From BOKV01 sp041739465 (GTDB lineage: Bacteria; Pseudomonadota; Alphaproteobacteria; Rhizobiales; Rhizobiaceae): 54,045 nt of DNA. Shown one piece after another: positions 43,699 to 52,487 of the stretch. The notes beneath the pieces were generated by a model that saw nothing but the letters and a program-made list of their open reading frames with translations, ran no database searches and was not told the DNA's origin. Numbering within the stretch: position 1 is the stretch's first letter; each line of letters opens with the position of its first letter. Made by a program: the position numbers and the translations under genes. Location: contig JBGSNX010000043.1 of assembly GCA_041739465.1 (NCBI GenBank), forward strand, positions 1 to 54,045, given 5' to 3'.

Positions 43699-45510
43699 TC
43701 AATAAACCCGCGCTTTCGGCGCGATCTTGGCCAATTCAATGCCATCAGAAATCAGCTCGGTGTGAACCGGCCGGTAATCGAGTGACACTTTGCCCTTGGC
43801 GTCAATCTTGGCGAGCGTGTGCTTGCGCCATTTCTTGTCATCGCGGGCGGAGAAATCTTCGCGGGCATGCGCCCCGCGGCTTTCCTTGCGGGCTTCTGCC
43901 GAAACAACGGTTGTCGCCGCGCAAGCCATCAGATTTTCAAGTTCCAGCGTCTCGACCAGATCAGAGTTCCAGATCATCGAGCGGTCGAACACCTTGAGAT
44001 CAGAAAGTCCGTCATGGATTTCGCCAATGCGCTTCACACCCGATTGCAGGGTTTCGGCAGTGCGGAACACCGCCGCGTCTTCCTGCATCGCCCGCTGCAT
44101 ACGGTCGCGCAATTGGGCTGTCGGGGTGCTGCCATTGGCGTGGCGCAGTTTGTCGAAGCGCGCCATGATCGCGTCGCTGGCCGCTTCATTGGGTGCGGGA
44201 ATGCGCGCCTCGCGGTCCACCACTTCTCCGGCTCGGATGGCAGCGGCCCGCCCGAACACAACAAGGTCAATGAGGCTGTTGGAGCCCAGCCGGTTCGCCC
44301 CGTGAACCGAGGCGCAACCCGCTTCGCCAACCGCCATAAGGCCCGGTGAGACCGCATCCGGCTTGCCTTTGACCGGATTGAGCACTTCGCCCCAGTAATT
44401 CGTCGGTATGCCGCCCATGTTGTAATGAACGGTCGGCAGTACCGGGATCGGCTGGCGCGTCACATCAACGCCTGCAAAAATCTTGGCGCTTTCCGAAATG
44501 CCCGGAAGCCGCTCGGCAAGCACCGCCGGATCAAGGTGATCAAGATGCAGGAAGATGTGATCCTTCTTGGCACCAACGCCGCGGCCCTCGCGAATTTCCA
44601 TGGTCATGCAGCGCGAAACAACGTCGCGCGAGGCAAGGTCCTTGGCGTTTGGTGCGTAACGCTCCATGAAGCGCTCGCCTTCGGAGTTGACGAGATATCC
44701 GCCCTCGCCGCGCGCGCCTTCGGTGATCAGGCAGCCGGCGCCATAAATGCCGGTTGGGTGGAACTGCACGAATTCCATGTCCTGCAGCGCAAGGCCTGCC
44801 CGCGCCACCATGCCATTGCCGTCACCAGTACAGGTGTGTGCGGAAGTCGCCGAGAAATAGGCCCGGCCATAGCCGCCGGTCGCCAACACCACCATTTTCG
44901 CGTTGAAGCGGTGAACGGTGCCGTCATCAAGGTTCCAGGCGATCACGCCGGTGCAAACGCCGTCATCGCTCATCATTAGGTCGATGGCAAAATACTCGAT
45001 GTAAAACTCGGCATTGTGCCGGAGCGACTGGCCGTAATGCGTGTGCAGGATGGCGTGGCCGGTGCGGTCGGCAGCAGCGCAGGTGCGCTGGACAGGCGGA
45101 CCTTCCCCATAATTCTGCATGTGGCCGCCAAAGGGACGCTGGTAAATCCGCCCATCCTCGGTGCGCGAGAATGGCACGCCGTAATGCTCCAGTTCGTACA
45201 CGGCCGCCGGCGCTTCCATGCACATGTACTGCATGGCATCGACATCGCCGAGCCAGTCCGAGCCCTTCACCGTATCAAAAAGATGCCACTGCCAGCTGTC
45301 GGGCGTCATGTTCTTGAGCGATGCCGCAATGCCGCCCTGCGCTGCGACAGTATGGCTGCGGGTAGGGAAGACCTTCGTCACGCAAGCTGTCTTGAGGCCT
45401 TGTTCGGCCATGCCAAGCGTCGCGCGCAGCCCAGCACCACCAGCACCCACAACCACGACATCATGAAAATGATCGACAAACGAATAGGCGCGGGCGTTTA
45501 CATTGGCCAT
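43699..45510 (-). CDS. sdhA: Succinate dehydrogenase flavoprotein subunit
   Basis: The 603-residue protein has the FAD-binding VVVVGAGGAGLRATLG, the covalent-FAD histidine in RSHTVAAQGGIAASL, HPTGIYGAGCLITEGARGEGG and the succinate-binding HGANRLGSNSLIDL. ATG 45510 (MANVNARAYSFVDH) follows GGAGG; the frame to 45585 is rejected. It starts 4 nt after the sdhD stop, forming a tight sdhCDAB operon. It oxidises succinate to fumarate. Confidence 0.98.
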   Translation of the reverse strand: MANVNARAYSFVDHFHDVVVVGAGGAGLRATLGMAEQGLKTACVTKVFPTRSHTVAAQGGIAASLKNMTPDSWQWHLFDTVKGSDWLGDVDAMQYMCMEAPAAVYELEHYGVPFSRTEDGRIYQRPFGGHMQNYGEGPPVQRTCAAADRTGHAILHTHYGQSLRHNAEFYIEYFAIDLMMSDDGVCTGVIAWNLDDGTVHRFNAKMVVLATGGYGRAYFSATSAHTCTGDGNGMVARAGLALQDMEFVQFHPTGIYGAGCLITEGARGEGGYLVNSEGERFMERYAPNAKDLASRDVVSRCMTMEIREGRGVGAKKDHIFLHLDHLDPAVLAERLPGISESAKIFAGVDVTRQPIPVLPTVHYNMGGIPTNYWGEVLNPVKGKPDAVSPGLMAVGEAGCASVHGANRLGSNSLIDLVVFGRAAAIRAGEVVDREARIPAPNEAASDAIMARFDKLRHANGSTPTAQLRDRMQRAMQEDAAVFRTAETLQSGVKRIGEIHDGLSDLKVFDRSMIWNSDLVETLELENLMACAATTVVSAEARKESRGAHAREDFSARDDKKWRKHTLAKIDAKGKVSLDYRPVHTELISDGIELAKIAPKARVY

Positions 45511-45514
45511 GGTT

Positions 45515-45892
45515 TCAGCCTCCAAAGGCAAGCTTGAGTATAGCAAAGGACGAGACAAGCCCCGCCACGACCGGATAGAAAACATTGAGCATCAAGAGCG
45601 ATATCTTGAGCAGCTCGTTGTGAATGTAGTCCTCGATGACCGCCTGCATGCCAAGGCGCATGTGATAGAGAATCGACAAAAGCGCCGTCAGCAGCGTTAG
45701 CGCAATCAACGGTGAGGCCAGCGTTGCCGCAACTTCGGCTTGCGGCTTTCCAACCAGTGTCACCACCAAAAACAACATGAAGGCGACCAGCGGAATGTTG
45801 GCAACTGCCGTCAGGCGCTGGCGCCAGAAATGGTCCGTGCCCTCATGGGCAGAGCCAAGCCCTTGTACTTTCGAAAACGGGGTTCTGAGCAT
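45515..45892 (-). CDS. sdhD: Succinate dehydrogenase membrane anchor subunit
   Basis: The 125-residue protein has three membrane segments. The heme-ligand helix motif YHMRLGMQAVIEDYIH (residues about 76-91) is typical of SdhD. The N-terminal GSAHEGTDHFWRQRLTAVANIPL is also conserved. It anchors the complex and helps form the quinone site. It lies 9 nt downstream of sdhC. Confidence 0.96.
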   Translation of the reverse strand: MLRTPFSKVQGLGSAHEGTDHFWRQRLTAVANIPLVAFMLFLVVTLVGKPQAEVAATLASPLIALTLLTALLSILYHMRLGMQAVIEDYIHNELLKISLLMLNVFYPVVAGLVSSFAILKLAFGG

Positions 45893-45901
45893 CAGCCTCT
45901 C

Positions 45902-46300
45902 CTATCGCAGCGCATAGGCGGCTGCCCAGACAACAAATGTCAGGGCGAGGGAGCCGAAGAGCGTAGCCCACGCCAGCCGGGTGGCCGTGTGTTTTTCAAT
46001 CCACATGCCGGTGTCCCAGATGAGATGGCGCAAGCCGCCCAACATGTGTTGCAACAGCGCCCAGGTGAAGCCCAGAAGCAGCAATCGCCCCGGTATCGAG
46101 CCGAGAAGCCCGTTGACAAGATCAAAGCTGGCAGACCCGGCTGCGGCAGCGTAGAGCCACCAGGCCAGCAGTGCCGTCCCCAGATAAAGCCCGACGCCTG
46201 TCACCCGGTGAAGAATGGACATCACCATGGTCGGAATCGGCTTGTGGATGGAAAGATGCGGCGAAAGCGGCCGTTTGCTGTTTACTTTGGCATGCGCCAT
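45902..46300 (-). CDS. sdhC: Succinate dehydrogenase cytochrome b556 subunit
   Basis: The 132-residue protein has RPLSPHLSIHKP and SILHRVTGVGLYLG at the N-terminus. Three membrane segments and the heme histidine helix LLQHMLGGLRHLIWD follow. GGGGAG precedes the ATG. It is the first gene of sdhCDAB. The upstream 193 nt contain a good promoter candidate and a stable leader hairpin. Confidence 0.97.
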   Translation of the reverse strand: MAHAKVNSKRPLSPHLSIHKPIPTMVMSILHRVTGVGLYLGTALLAWWLYAAAAGSASFDLVNGLLGSIPGRLLLLGFTWALLQHMLGGLRHLIWDTGMWIEKHTATRLAWATLFGSLALTFVVWAAAYALR

Positions 46301-46319
46301 GCCGGACTACTCCCCAATG

Positions 46320-46346
46320 ACCCGGTCAGTTCAAACCTGGCCGGGT
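46320..46346 (-). promoter_or_regulatory. Leader hairpin just upstream of sdhC
   Basis: ACCCGGTCAG (46320-46329) and CTGGCCGGGT (46337-46346) form a 10-bp stem with one G-T pair and a 7-nt loop. It ends about 20 nt before the sdhC start and sits between the promoter candidate and the ribosome-binding site. It lacks a minus-strand T tract, so it is not an intrinsic terminator; it may affect translation or RNA stability. Confidence 0.55.
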
Positions 46347-46370
46347 TCTTTCGCAACTGCGAACGAAGTT

Positions 46371-46399
46371 GTTCTAGTGCGTTGCCCGCGCAAGGTCAA
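46371..46399 (-). promoter_or_regulatory. Candidate promoter of the sdhCDAB operon
   Basis: On the minus strand TTGACC (46399-46394) is followed by a 17-nt spacer and TAGAAC (46376-46371). Transcription from about 46364 gives a leader of about 63 nt that includes the hairpin at 46320-46346. Confidence 0.5.
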
Positions 46400-46493
46400 A
46401 ACCAACCATGGTCGAATTGCACGATTTATTGGCCTGCGGGTCAATAACATGGGTTCGTCAACCGCACGGCAGATATTCCGCGCATTCGGCGAT

Positions 46494-46952
46494 CTAGCGA
46501 TCGAAGCGCAGCACGTAGGAATGCCAGTCCGCCGGCACCGCCACCGCTTCGAAAACCCGCTTGCCCTGATCCGGCATTTTGGGTGCGTTCAGCATGAGTT
46601 TCGACCAGCCACGTCCGGTTGCCTGATCAGCCAGAACATCAACAAGCGCCTTGGCGATGCCTTTGCCGCGATGGTCATGGTGAACATAGATGTGGTCAGC
46701 CTGGCCGCACCGAAGTCCGCTGACCGGCTCGGGCAAATCATAAAACATGACAAACCCGACCAGAACGCCGTCAAGGAATGCTCCCAGAAACTCGGCAGTG
46801 CGGTCTTGCAGCAATTGCTCGGCGTAATACTGGTCGGGCTGGCGGGGCGCGCCGCGCTTCAGTGCCTGTGCGTATGCCGCAATCAACGGCGCCAGTGCCA
46901 ATGCGTGCGAAAGCCTCAGCTGTTCGATTTCGATGCGGTGTTGTTCGGTCAT
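46494..46952 (-). CDS. GNAT family N-acetyltransferase
   Basis: The 152-residue protein has GFVMFYDLPEPVSGLRCGQADHIYVHHDHRGKGIAKALVDVL. This includes the acetyl-CoA loop H-R-G-K-G-I-A-K (near residues 96-103), and FEAVAVPADWHSYVL lies at the end. The substrate is unknown. ATG 46952 follows GGGGAA at six-base spacing; the longer frame to 47084 is rejected. It lies upstream of sdhC on the same strand but is separated from it by the sdh promoter region. Confidence 0.87.
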   Translation of the reverse strand: MTEQHRIEIEQLRLSHALALAPLIAAYAQALKRGAPRQPDQYYAEQLLQDRTAEFLGAFLDGVLVGFVMFYDLPEPVSGLRCGQADHIYVHHDHRGKGIAKALVDVLADQATGRGWSKLMLNAPKMPDQGKRVFEAVAVPADWHSYVLRFDR

Positions 46953-47096
46953 GCTTTTCCCCGCGCGCTGTCCTCTGCAAATGCGTAGGCGAATGCAGCG
47001 GCTTGCGTCAATGCAACTTCCTGCCGCCGGTTTGAACTTGTCTTTGGACTGCCATCGGTTCACGAAGGGGCAAACAAGGTTCAACGCGTTGCCAGC

Positions 47097-48041
47097 ATGA
47101 TTTCCATCATTCTCACTGTTCTGCCGGTCTTCATCGTTCTGGCGGCGGGCTATGCCAGCTCGCGAACCGGCTGGTTCAAGCCGGAAGCCGCCGACTATCT
47201 CAATGCGTTCGCCGTGCGGTTGGCAGTTCCGGTATTGCTGTTCCGGGCGATGCTGAACCTTGATTTCGGCACAGCGATGCAGCCGGGCATGCTCTTTGGC
47301 TTTTACACCGGGGCATTGGTCAGTTTCGTTTCAGGAATTGCAATTGCCCGCCTTGCCTGGGGAAAGCCGCCCGGTGAAGCCGTCGCCGTCGGCTTTTGCG
47401 CCCTGTTTTCGAACACGGTCCTGCTGGGCATTCCCATTGTATCGCGCGCTTATGGCGAAGATGTTCTGACGCCGGTGTTCGGCATCATCTCCCTGCATGC
47501 CGCCTCGCTCTATGCCGTGGGCATGCTGTCAATGGAACTTTCGCGCCGCGATGGACGCCCGCTGGGTACCGCGCTCAAGGCCGCAGCAAAATCGATTATT
47601 GCCAATCCGCTGATGATTGGGGTCCTGCTCGGCACTGCCATCAATTTTTCAGGCTTCGCGCTGCCCGAATTCATCGAAGCTGCCGTCTCGATGCTTGCCG
47701 ACGCAGCCATTCCCGTCGCCCTGGTGGGCATGGGCGCTGCACTTACCCGGTATCAATTGAAGGCGGAGCTTTCCGGCAGCCTGGTCATCTCGTTTCTTTC
47801 GCTGGGGGTTCATCCCGCCATTGCATTTGCCATCACATACTGGGTGTTGGGCCTGCCCGCCGACTACGTGCGCGCAGCCACCATTCTTGCTGCAATGCCG
47901 CCCGGCATGAACATCTACATATTCGCCTTGATGTACGACCGCGCCGTGGCTCTGTCAGCTTCGGCTGTGCTCGTTGCCACCGCCATCTCGATAGTGACAA
48001 TCACCCTCTGGCTGGCCCTGCTGGAGCGGGTGCTGGGCTAG
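47097..48041 (+). CDS. AEC family transporter (auxin efflux carrier-like permease)
   Basis: The 314-residue protein is strongly hydrophobic, with about ten membrane segments in two halves. Typical AEC features include GYASSRTGWFKPEAADYLN (near residues 18-36), FSNTVLLGIPIVSRAYG, IIANPLMIGVLLG and AAMPPGMNIYIFALMYD. Members export or import malonate, malate or other organic acids in bacteria; the substrate here is unknown. It is convergent with the SDR gene, sharing a short terminator-like hairpin. Confidence 0.9.
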   Translation: MISIILTVLPVFIVLAAGYASSRTGWFKPEAADYLNAFAVRLAVPVLLFRAMLNLDFGTAMQPGMLFGFYTGALVSFVSGIAIARLAWGKPPGEAVAVGFCALFSNTVLLGIPIVSRAYGEDVLTPVFGIISLHAASLYAVGMLSMELSRRDGRPLGTALKAAAKSIIANPLMIGVLLGTAINFSGFALPEFIEAAVSMLADAAIPVALVGMGAALTRYQLKAELSGSLVISFLSLGVHPAIAFAITYWVLGLPADYVRAATILAAMPPGMNIYIFALMYDRAVALSASAVLVATAISIVTITLWLALLERVLG

Positions 48042-48064
48042 GCTCTGATCCTAGAGCGGTTTTT
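48042..48064 (+). terminator. Short terminator-like hairpin after the AEC transporter gene
   Basis: GCTCT (48042-48046) and AGAGC (48053-48057) form a 5-bp stem with a 6-nt loop, followed by GG and TTTTT (48060-48064). The stem is short and the site overlaps the 3' end of the SDR gene, so termination may be partial. Confidence 0.4.
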
Positions 48065-48857
48065 CAGGATGCGGTGAGCCGTCATAAGCGCCCCAGATGG
48101 ATTGGTCGAAATTGACGATCGAGCCAGTCATCAGGCCCGATTCAGCCGACGCCAGAAACGCAACCGCCTTTGCTGCCTCGTTCGGGTCTATCAGCCGGCC
48201 AAATGGCTGGTTGGCCTCAGCTTTCTCCAGCCAGTTTGCCGGTGCGCCGTGGAACTCGCGCTGGATACGATCTTCGCCGTCGCTGGCCATCCAGCCAAGG
48301 TTGAGCTGGTTGACCCTGATGCGGTTTCGCAAGAGGCTGTAGGCAACATTGCCTGTCAACGTTGCCAGCGCACCCTTGGAGGCGCAATAGGCTGACAGGA
48401 ACGGCTGTCCGGCCATTGCCGACATCGAGCCGATGTTGACAATCGCACCCTGTGTCTTTTCGCGCCGCATCAGCTTGACGCTTTCCTGGATCAGGAAGAA
48501 TGGCGCACGCACATTGATCGCAAACATCCGGTCGAAAAGCTCAGGCGATGTGTCGAGAATATCGCCCCGATCGGTGGTTGCAGCAGAATTCACCAGAATG
48601 TCGATTCGCCCGAATGCCTTGTCACATGCTTCGATCACCGATCTGCAATCAGCCGTCGATTGCAGATCGGCCATGGCAAACACCACCTTGCAGCCATCCT
48701 TGGCAATTTCTTCGGCAACCGCCTCCCCCTTGGCGGCGTTGCGACCGCACAACACGATTCCTGCTGCACCGCGCTGTGCAAACAATCTGGCAATTGCCGC
48801 ACCAAGGCCCTGTGTGCTGCCGGTAACGACGGCAATCTTGCCTTCAAGCTGCTGCAT
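48051..48857 (-). CDS. Short-chain dehydrogenase/reductase (SDR)
   Basis: The 268-residue classical SDR has the NAD(P)-binding TGSTQGLG (residues 12-19), DILVNSAA (a variant of NNAG), and a catalytic Ser144-Tyr157-Lys161 triad (NIGSMSA, YCASK). LNLGWMASDGED near residue 190 is less usual and may help set the substrate. It should oxidise or reduce an alcohol or ketone. ATG 48857 has AGGAG seven bases upstream, preferred to GTG 48872. It starts 11 nt after the dioxygenase gene, so the two form an operon and probably a pathway. Confidence 0.9.
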   Translation of the reverse strand: MQQLEGKIAVVTGSTQGLGAAIARLFAQRGAAGIVLCGRNAAKGEAVAEEIAKDGCKVVFAMADLQSTADCRSVIEACDKAFGRIDILVNSAATTDRGDILDTSPELFDRMFAINVRAPFFLIQESVKLMRREKTQGAIVNIGSMSAMAGQPFLSAYCASKGALATLTGNVAYSLLRNRIRVNQLNLGWMASDGEDRIQREFHGAPANWLEKAEANQPFGRLIDPNEAAKAVAFLASAESGLMTGSIVNFDQSIWGAYDGSPHPEKPL

Positions 48858-48868
48858 GGTCGCTCCTG

Positions 48869-50062
48869 TCACCCGTGACTGCGTGCCGTATGAACGTCCA
48901 GCAGGCTGGACAGTTCAGCAGCGTTCATTTGTGCCGCCAAAGCATCAAGAACCAGCGTCGCCTGCGTTTTTGGCGCAAGCCCGCCCAATGGCGGATCGCG
49001 GTCCAGATTGGTCGGAAAGGAATAGCCCTCCGCACTTGCAGCGATGGCGTTTTCAATCTGCCGCGGCGACAGGCTGCCGTCCTGCGATGCTTCCAGCAAT
49101 TTGGGATACAGCGCCTTCGACATGGCGAGGCGGTCAATTGTCTCCATGGCGCGGCCAAAGGCGGAAGAAACCTGAAACAGGTTCACCAGCCGTTTGACGT
49201 TTTTTGAACGGTTCGATCCTGCTGCATGAAACAGCGCAGGATTGAAAAACACCATGTCACCCTTTTCGAGCGGCAACTGAACGTGGTGGCGTTCGAAGTG
49301 GTCCTTGAACGGCTGCAATGAGGTTGCGATGTAGCCTGGCTCGAACATCTGGCTGAAAGGGAGGAATAGCGTCGGGCCGGTCTCCTTCGGCGCATCCACA
49401 TGTGCTATCGCCCCCTGCAGGGTCAGCGTCGGTGACAGGAGATGCACATGCCGTGGGTAGCTGGCAATTTCATCCGTTGACAGAAATCCGAGGTGATAGT
49501 CGCGGTGCGGGGATTGCGAGGCGCCGCCCGGATTGACGCAATTGACCTGCGCCGTCATTTGATACCGCGGTCCAAGCCAGGCTTCGCTGGCCATCGCCAG
49601 CATGTCGTTGCCATAATAGGCGGCAAAATTGCCCGGTGCCTCAAGGCAATGTTTCTCCAGCGCATTCCATATCCGGTCATTGGCTCCGGGCTTGGCGAAA
49701 TGATCTCCGCCGCCGGTTCCGCTGGCGTTTTGCCGGTCGATCATTGCAAAGAACAGATCGCTTGCCTTGTCGATGACAGACAGATCAGCTTCCGCGCGCT
49801 TGAGCACGATGACGCCGGGGCCGTTTGCAAATGCCTCGCACCATTCGGCCATGATTTCACGGCGCTTTTGCGGGTCCCTGACTGAACGCCGGATTGCCTC
49901 GCAATCATAAAGAAGAATGTTTTTCTCGACTGATGCGGCAAACGGATAGGCCGAAATGTCGGTCTTGCGGGCGGTCAATTCCCTGAAGGCCGCGATTTCA
50001 CAATGTTCAGGACCCATGTAGGTTTGCCCTGCCCTCTGCAGCGAAATATTGTCGGCCTTCAT
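48869..50062 (-). CDS. Phytanoyl-CoA dioxygenase (PhyH)-like Fe(II)/2-oxoglutarate oxygenase
   Basis: The 397-residue protein has a PhyH-like jelly-roll core. The likely iron ligands are His186 and Asp188 in SPHRDYHLG and a distal His279 in NPALFHAAGSN; an arginine a few residues later would hold 2-oxoglutarate. A C-terminal helical part of about 100 residues (after residue 300) lies outside the usual core. It probably hydroxylates a small molecule. ATG 50062 follows GGAGG. It is coupled with the downstream SDR gene, which may oxidise the hydroxylated product. No known pathway is recognisable. Confidence 0.82.
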   Translation of the reverse strand: MKADNISLQRAGQTYMGPEHCEIAAFRELTARKTDISAYPFAASVEKNILLYDCEAIRRSVRDPQKRREIMAEWCEAFANGPGVIVLKRAEADLSVIDKASDLFFAMIDRQNASGTGGGDHFAKPGANDRIWNALEKHCLEAPGNFAAYYGNDMLAMASEAWLGPRYQMTAQVNCVNPGGASQSPHRDYHLGFLSTDEIASYPRHVHLLSPTLTLQGAIAHVDAPKETGPTLFLPFSQMFEPGYIATSLQPFKDHFERHHVQLPLEKGDMVFFNPALFHAAGSNRSKNVKRLVNLFQVSSAFGRAMETIDRLAMSKALYPKLLEASQDGSLSPRQIENAIAASAEGYSFPTNLDRDPPLGGLAPKTQATLVLDALAAQMNAAELSSLLDVHTARSHG

Positions 50063-50218
50063 GGTCACTTTCCTCCCAAAGCAATGGCACCATGCTAGCT
50101 ACAGCCAGCACGAAGCGCCATGAAAAAAGGCGGGCGGGGCCGCGAACTTCTGCTACGCTGCAACAGCAGACTTTTTTGGCACCCCTTGAAATTCCGGCAG
50201 GCATGGCTTGGAACCCGC

Positions 50219-50941
50219 ATGAGCGATGATCCTTTCACTCACCATCCAGCGCTGCGTTGCCTGGTCAGGGATCCCCAGGAATCCTTCTTCCGCAATTTCA
50301 AGCCATCCGATCTTGACGAGCGGATGAAGGCGCTTGGCCGCGCCGATGGCTGGCGTCACAGCGACGAGGACGTCGAAGCGGCTCGCCTGTCATTTCTGGC
50401 AGATCATTTCGATCACGACCTTTGGATTTTTGCCTACGGTTCGTTGATGTGGGACCCCGGATTCAGGTTTGCCGAAGTGCGCCGGGCGCGTGCGCCAAAC
50501 CATGCCCGCAAGTTCATCCTGAAGGACAATTTCGGTGCCCGCGGTTCACCGCAATCACCGGGCCTGATGGCGGCGCTTGATGCCGGCGATGGTTGCGAGG
50601 GCCTCGCGTTCCGAATACCGGCCAATGAGGTGCACCATGAAAGCGGAGTGTTCTGGCGACGCGAATTGCTGGGCCATGCCTACAAGCCGGCAATCCTGAA
50701 AATCGAAACGGGACTTGGTGATATTGATGCGTTGACCGTTCTGGCCAACCATGAAGCTGAAGTCATCTGCCCTCACCTCACCCGCGAGGAGCAGATCTGT
50801 TACCTCGCCAATGGTCGCGGCTTTCTGGGAACCAGCATGGAATATCTGGAAAACATCGCGGCACATTTTTCTGCGCTGGGGATAGAAGACCGCGAGGTCG
50901 ATGAATTGCTGGCAGGGGCACGGAGAAGGCTAGGCACATAG
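50219..50941 (+). CDS. Gamma-glutamylcyclotransferase (ChaC type)
   Basis: The 240-residue protein has the ChaC signature LWIFAYGSLMWDPGF (substrate-binding YGSL at residues 73-76), RGSPQSPGLMAALD and HHESGVFWRREL with the likely catalytic glutamate. ChaC enzymes split gamma-glutamyl peptides, chiefly glutathione, into 5-oxoproline and Cys-Gly. ATG 50219 is preferred; the longer frame from 50120 adds 33 atypical residues and lacks a ribosome-binding site. A terminator follows 10 nt after the stop. Confidence 0.92.
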   Translation: MSDDPFTHHPALRCLVRDPQESFFRNFKPSDLDERMKALGRADGWRHSDEDVEAARLSFLADHFDHDLWIFAYGSLMWDPGFRFAEVRRARAPNHARKFILKDNFGARGSPQSPGLMAALDAGDGCEGLAFRIPANEVHHESGVFWRRELLGHAYKPAILKIETGLGDIDALTVLANHEAEVICPHLTREEQICYLANGRGFLGTSMEYLENIAAHFSALGIEDREVDELLAGARRRLGT

Positions 50942-50950
50942 CGCACGAAA

Positions 50951-50973
50951 AAGACGGGTTTTCAGCCCGTCTT
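50951..50973. terminator. Bidirectional terminator between chaC-like gene and leuC
   Basis: AAGACGGG (50951-50958) pairs with CCCGTCTT (50966-50973) around a 7-nt loop. The plus side continues TTCTTCG and the minus side continues TTTTTCG, so it can end both convergent transcripts, best for leuC. Confidence 0.8.
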
Positions 50974-51000
50974 CTTCGATTCAAGCTTGCGCAATGGAGC

Positions 51001-52407
51001 TTACTTCCACTCCCGGATGTCAACAAAATGCCCCGCGATGGCCGCCGCTGCTGCCATTGCAGGCGACACCAGATGGGTGCGGCCCTTGAAGCCCTGACGG
51101 CCTTCAAAATTGCGGTTCGACGTTGAAGCGCAGCGCTCTTCGGGTTTCAACCGGTCGTCATTCATGGCAAGGCACATCGAGCAGCCCGGCTCGCGCCAGT
51201 CAAACCCTGCCGCCTTGAAGATCACATCAAGGCCCTCGGCTTCGGCCTGTTCCTTCACAAGACCAGAACCTGGAACGATCATTGCATTGACATGGCTGGA
51301 AACTGTCTTGCCGACCACAACAGCGGCAACAGCGCGCAGATCCTCGATGCGACCATTGGTGCACGAGCCGATGAACACTCGGTCGAGCGCGATATCGGTG
51401 ATTTTTGTTCCGGCCTTGAGGCCCATGTAGTCGAGCGCCCGCTGTTTGGAAGCGCGCTTGGTCTCGTCGGCGATCAACGCGGGGTCGGGCACTGTTCCAG
51501 ATATCGACACCACGTCTTCCGGGGATGATCCCCAGGAAACAATCGGCGGCAAATTGGCGGCATCCAGCACAACGACCTTGTCGAAATGCGCGCCCTCGTC
51601 GGTATAAAGTGTCTTCCAATATTCCATCGCCATGTCGAAAGCCTGACCCTTTGGCGCTTTCGGCTTGTCCTTGACATAGGCAAAGGTTTTTTCATCCGGC
51701 GCGATCAGCCCGGCCCGCGCCCCGCCTTCGATGGTCATGTTGCAGACCGTCATGCGCCCTTCCATGGAAAGAGCGCGGATGGCTTCGCCTGCAAATTCGA
51801 TGACATGTCCTGTACCGCCTGCGGTGCCGATCTCGCCGATGATTGCAAGGATGATGTCCTTGGCGGTAACGCCTGCCGGCAATTGCCCGTCCACACGCAC
51901 CAGCATGTTCTTTGCCTTGGCCTGGATCAGCGTTTGCGTGGCAAGCACATGCTCGACTTCCGAGGTGCCGATGCCATGCGCCAGCGCGCCGAACGCGCCA
52001 TGTGTCGAGGTATGGCTGTCGCCGCAGACAATGGTCATTCCCGGCAGCGTGAAGCCCTGCTCTGGCCCGATGATGTGGACGATGCCCTGGCGACGGTCTT
52101 TTTCCGAATAGTATTCGATGCCGAATTCGGCGGCATTGGTTGCCAGCGCCTCGACCTGGATGCGGCTTTCCTCGTTCTTGATGCCCTGCGCCCGGTCTGG
52201 CGAGGTTGGGACATTGTGGTCCACCACGGCAAGCGTCTTTTGCGGCGCACGTACCTTGCGGCTGGTCATGCGCAGCCCTTCAAACGCCTGCGGGCTGGTC
52301 ACTTCATGGACAAGGTGCCGGTCAATGTAGAGGATTGACGAGCCGTCGCCATTGTCGGCAACCACATGTTCATCCCAGATCTTGTCGTAAAGCGTCTTGG
52401 CCATCAT
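51001..52407 (-). CDS. leuC: 3-isopropylmalate dehydratase large subunit
   Basis: The 468-residue aconitase-family protein has TLYDKIWDEHVV, IYIDRHLVHEVTSPQAFEGL-type sequence, CGDSHTSTHGAFGALAHGIGTSEVEHVLATQT, and the [4Fe-4S] cysteines in GSCTNGRIEDLR and GCSMCLAMN. With LeuD it isomerises isopropylmalate in leucine synthesis. Two tandem ATGs (52407 and 52404) follow AGGA; either may be used. leuD is not in the window. A candidate promoter lies at 52446-52474. Confidence 0.97.
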   Translation of the reverse strand: MMAKTLYDKIWDEHVVADNGDGSSILYIDRHLVHEVTSPQAFEGLRMTSRKVRAPQKTLAVVDHNVPTSPDRAQGIKNEESRIQVEALATNAAEFGIEYYSEKDRRQGIVHIIGPEQGFTLPGMTIVCGDSHTSTHGAFGALAHGIGTSEVEHVLATQTLIQAKAKNMLVRVDGQLPAGVTAKDIILAIIGEIGTAGGTGHVIEFAGEAIRALSMEGRMTVCNMTIEGGARAGLIAPDEKTFAYVKDKPKAPKGQAFDMAMEYWKTLYTDEGAHFDKVVVLDAANLPPIVSWGSSPEDVVSISGTVPDPALIADETKRASKQRALDYMGLKAGTKITDIALDRVFIGSCTNGRIEDLRAVAAVVVGKTVSSHVNAMIVPGSGLVKEQAEAEGLDVIFKAAGFDWREPGCSMCLAMNDDRLKPEERCASTSNRNFEGRQGFKGRTHLVSPAMAAAAAIAGHFVDIREWK

Positions 52408-52445
52408 CGCATTCCTGCATCTCGTGAAAACGGGTTCTGAGCGCT

Positions 52446-52474
52446 GATATGCACAAGAGCGGCGACAGGGTCAA
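52446..52474 (-). promoter_or_regulatory. Candidate promoter of leuC
   Basis: On the minus strand TTGACC (52474-52469) is followed by 17 nt and CATATC (52451-52446). Transcription would start near 52439, about 32 nt before leuC. The short leader leaves little room for a leucine attenuator here. Confidence 0.5.
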
Positions 52475-52487
52475 GAAAGGGCGAGGG

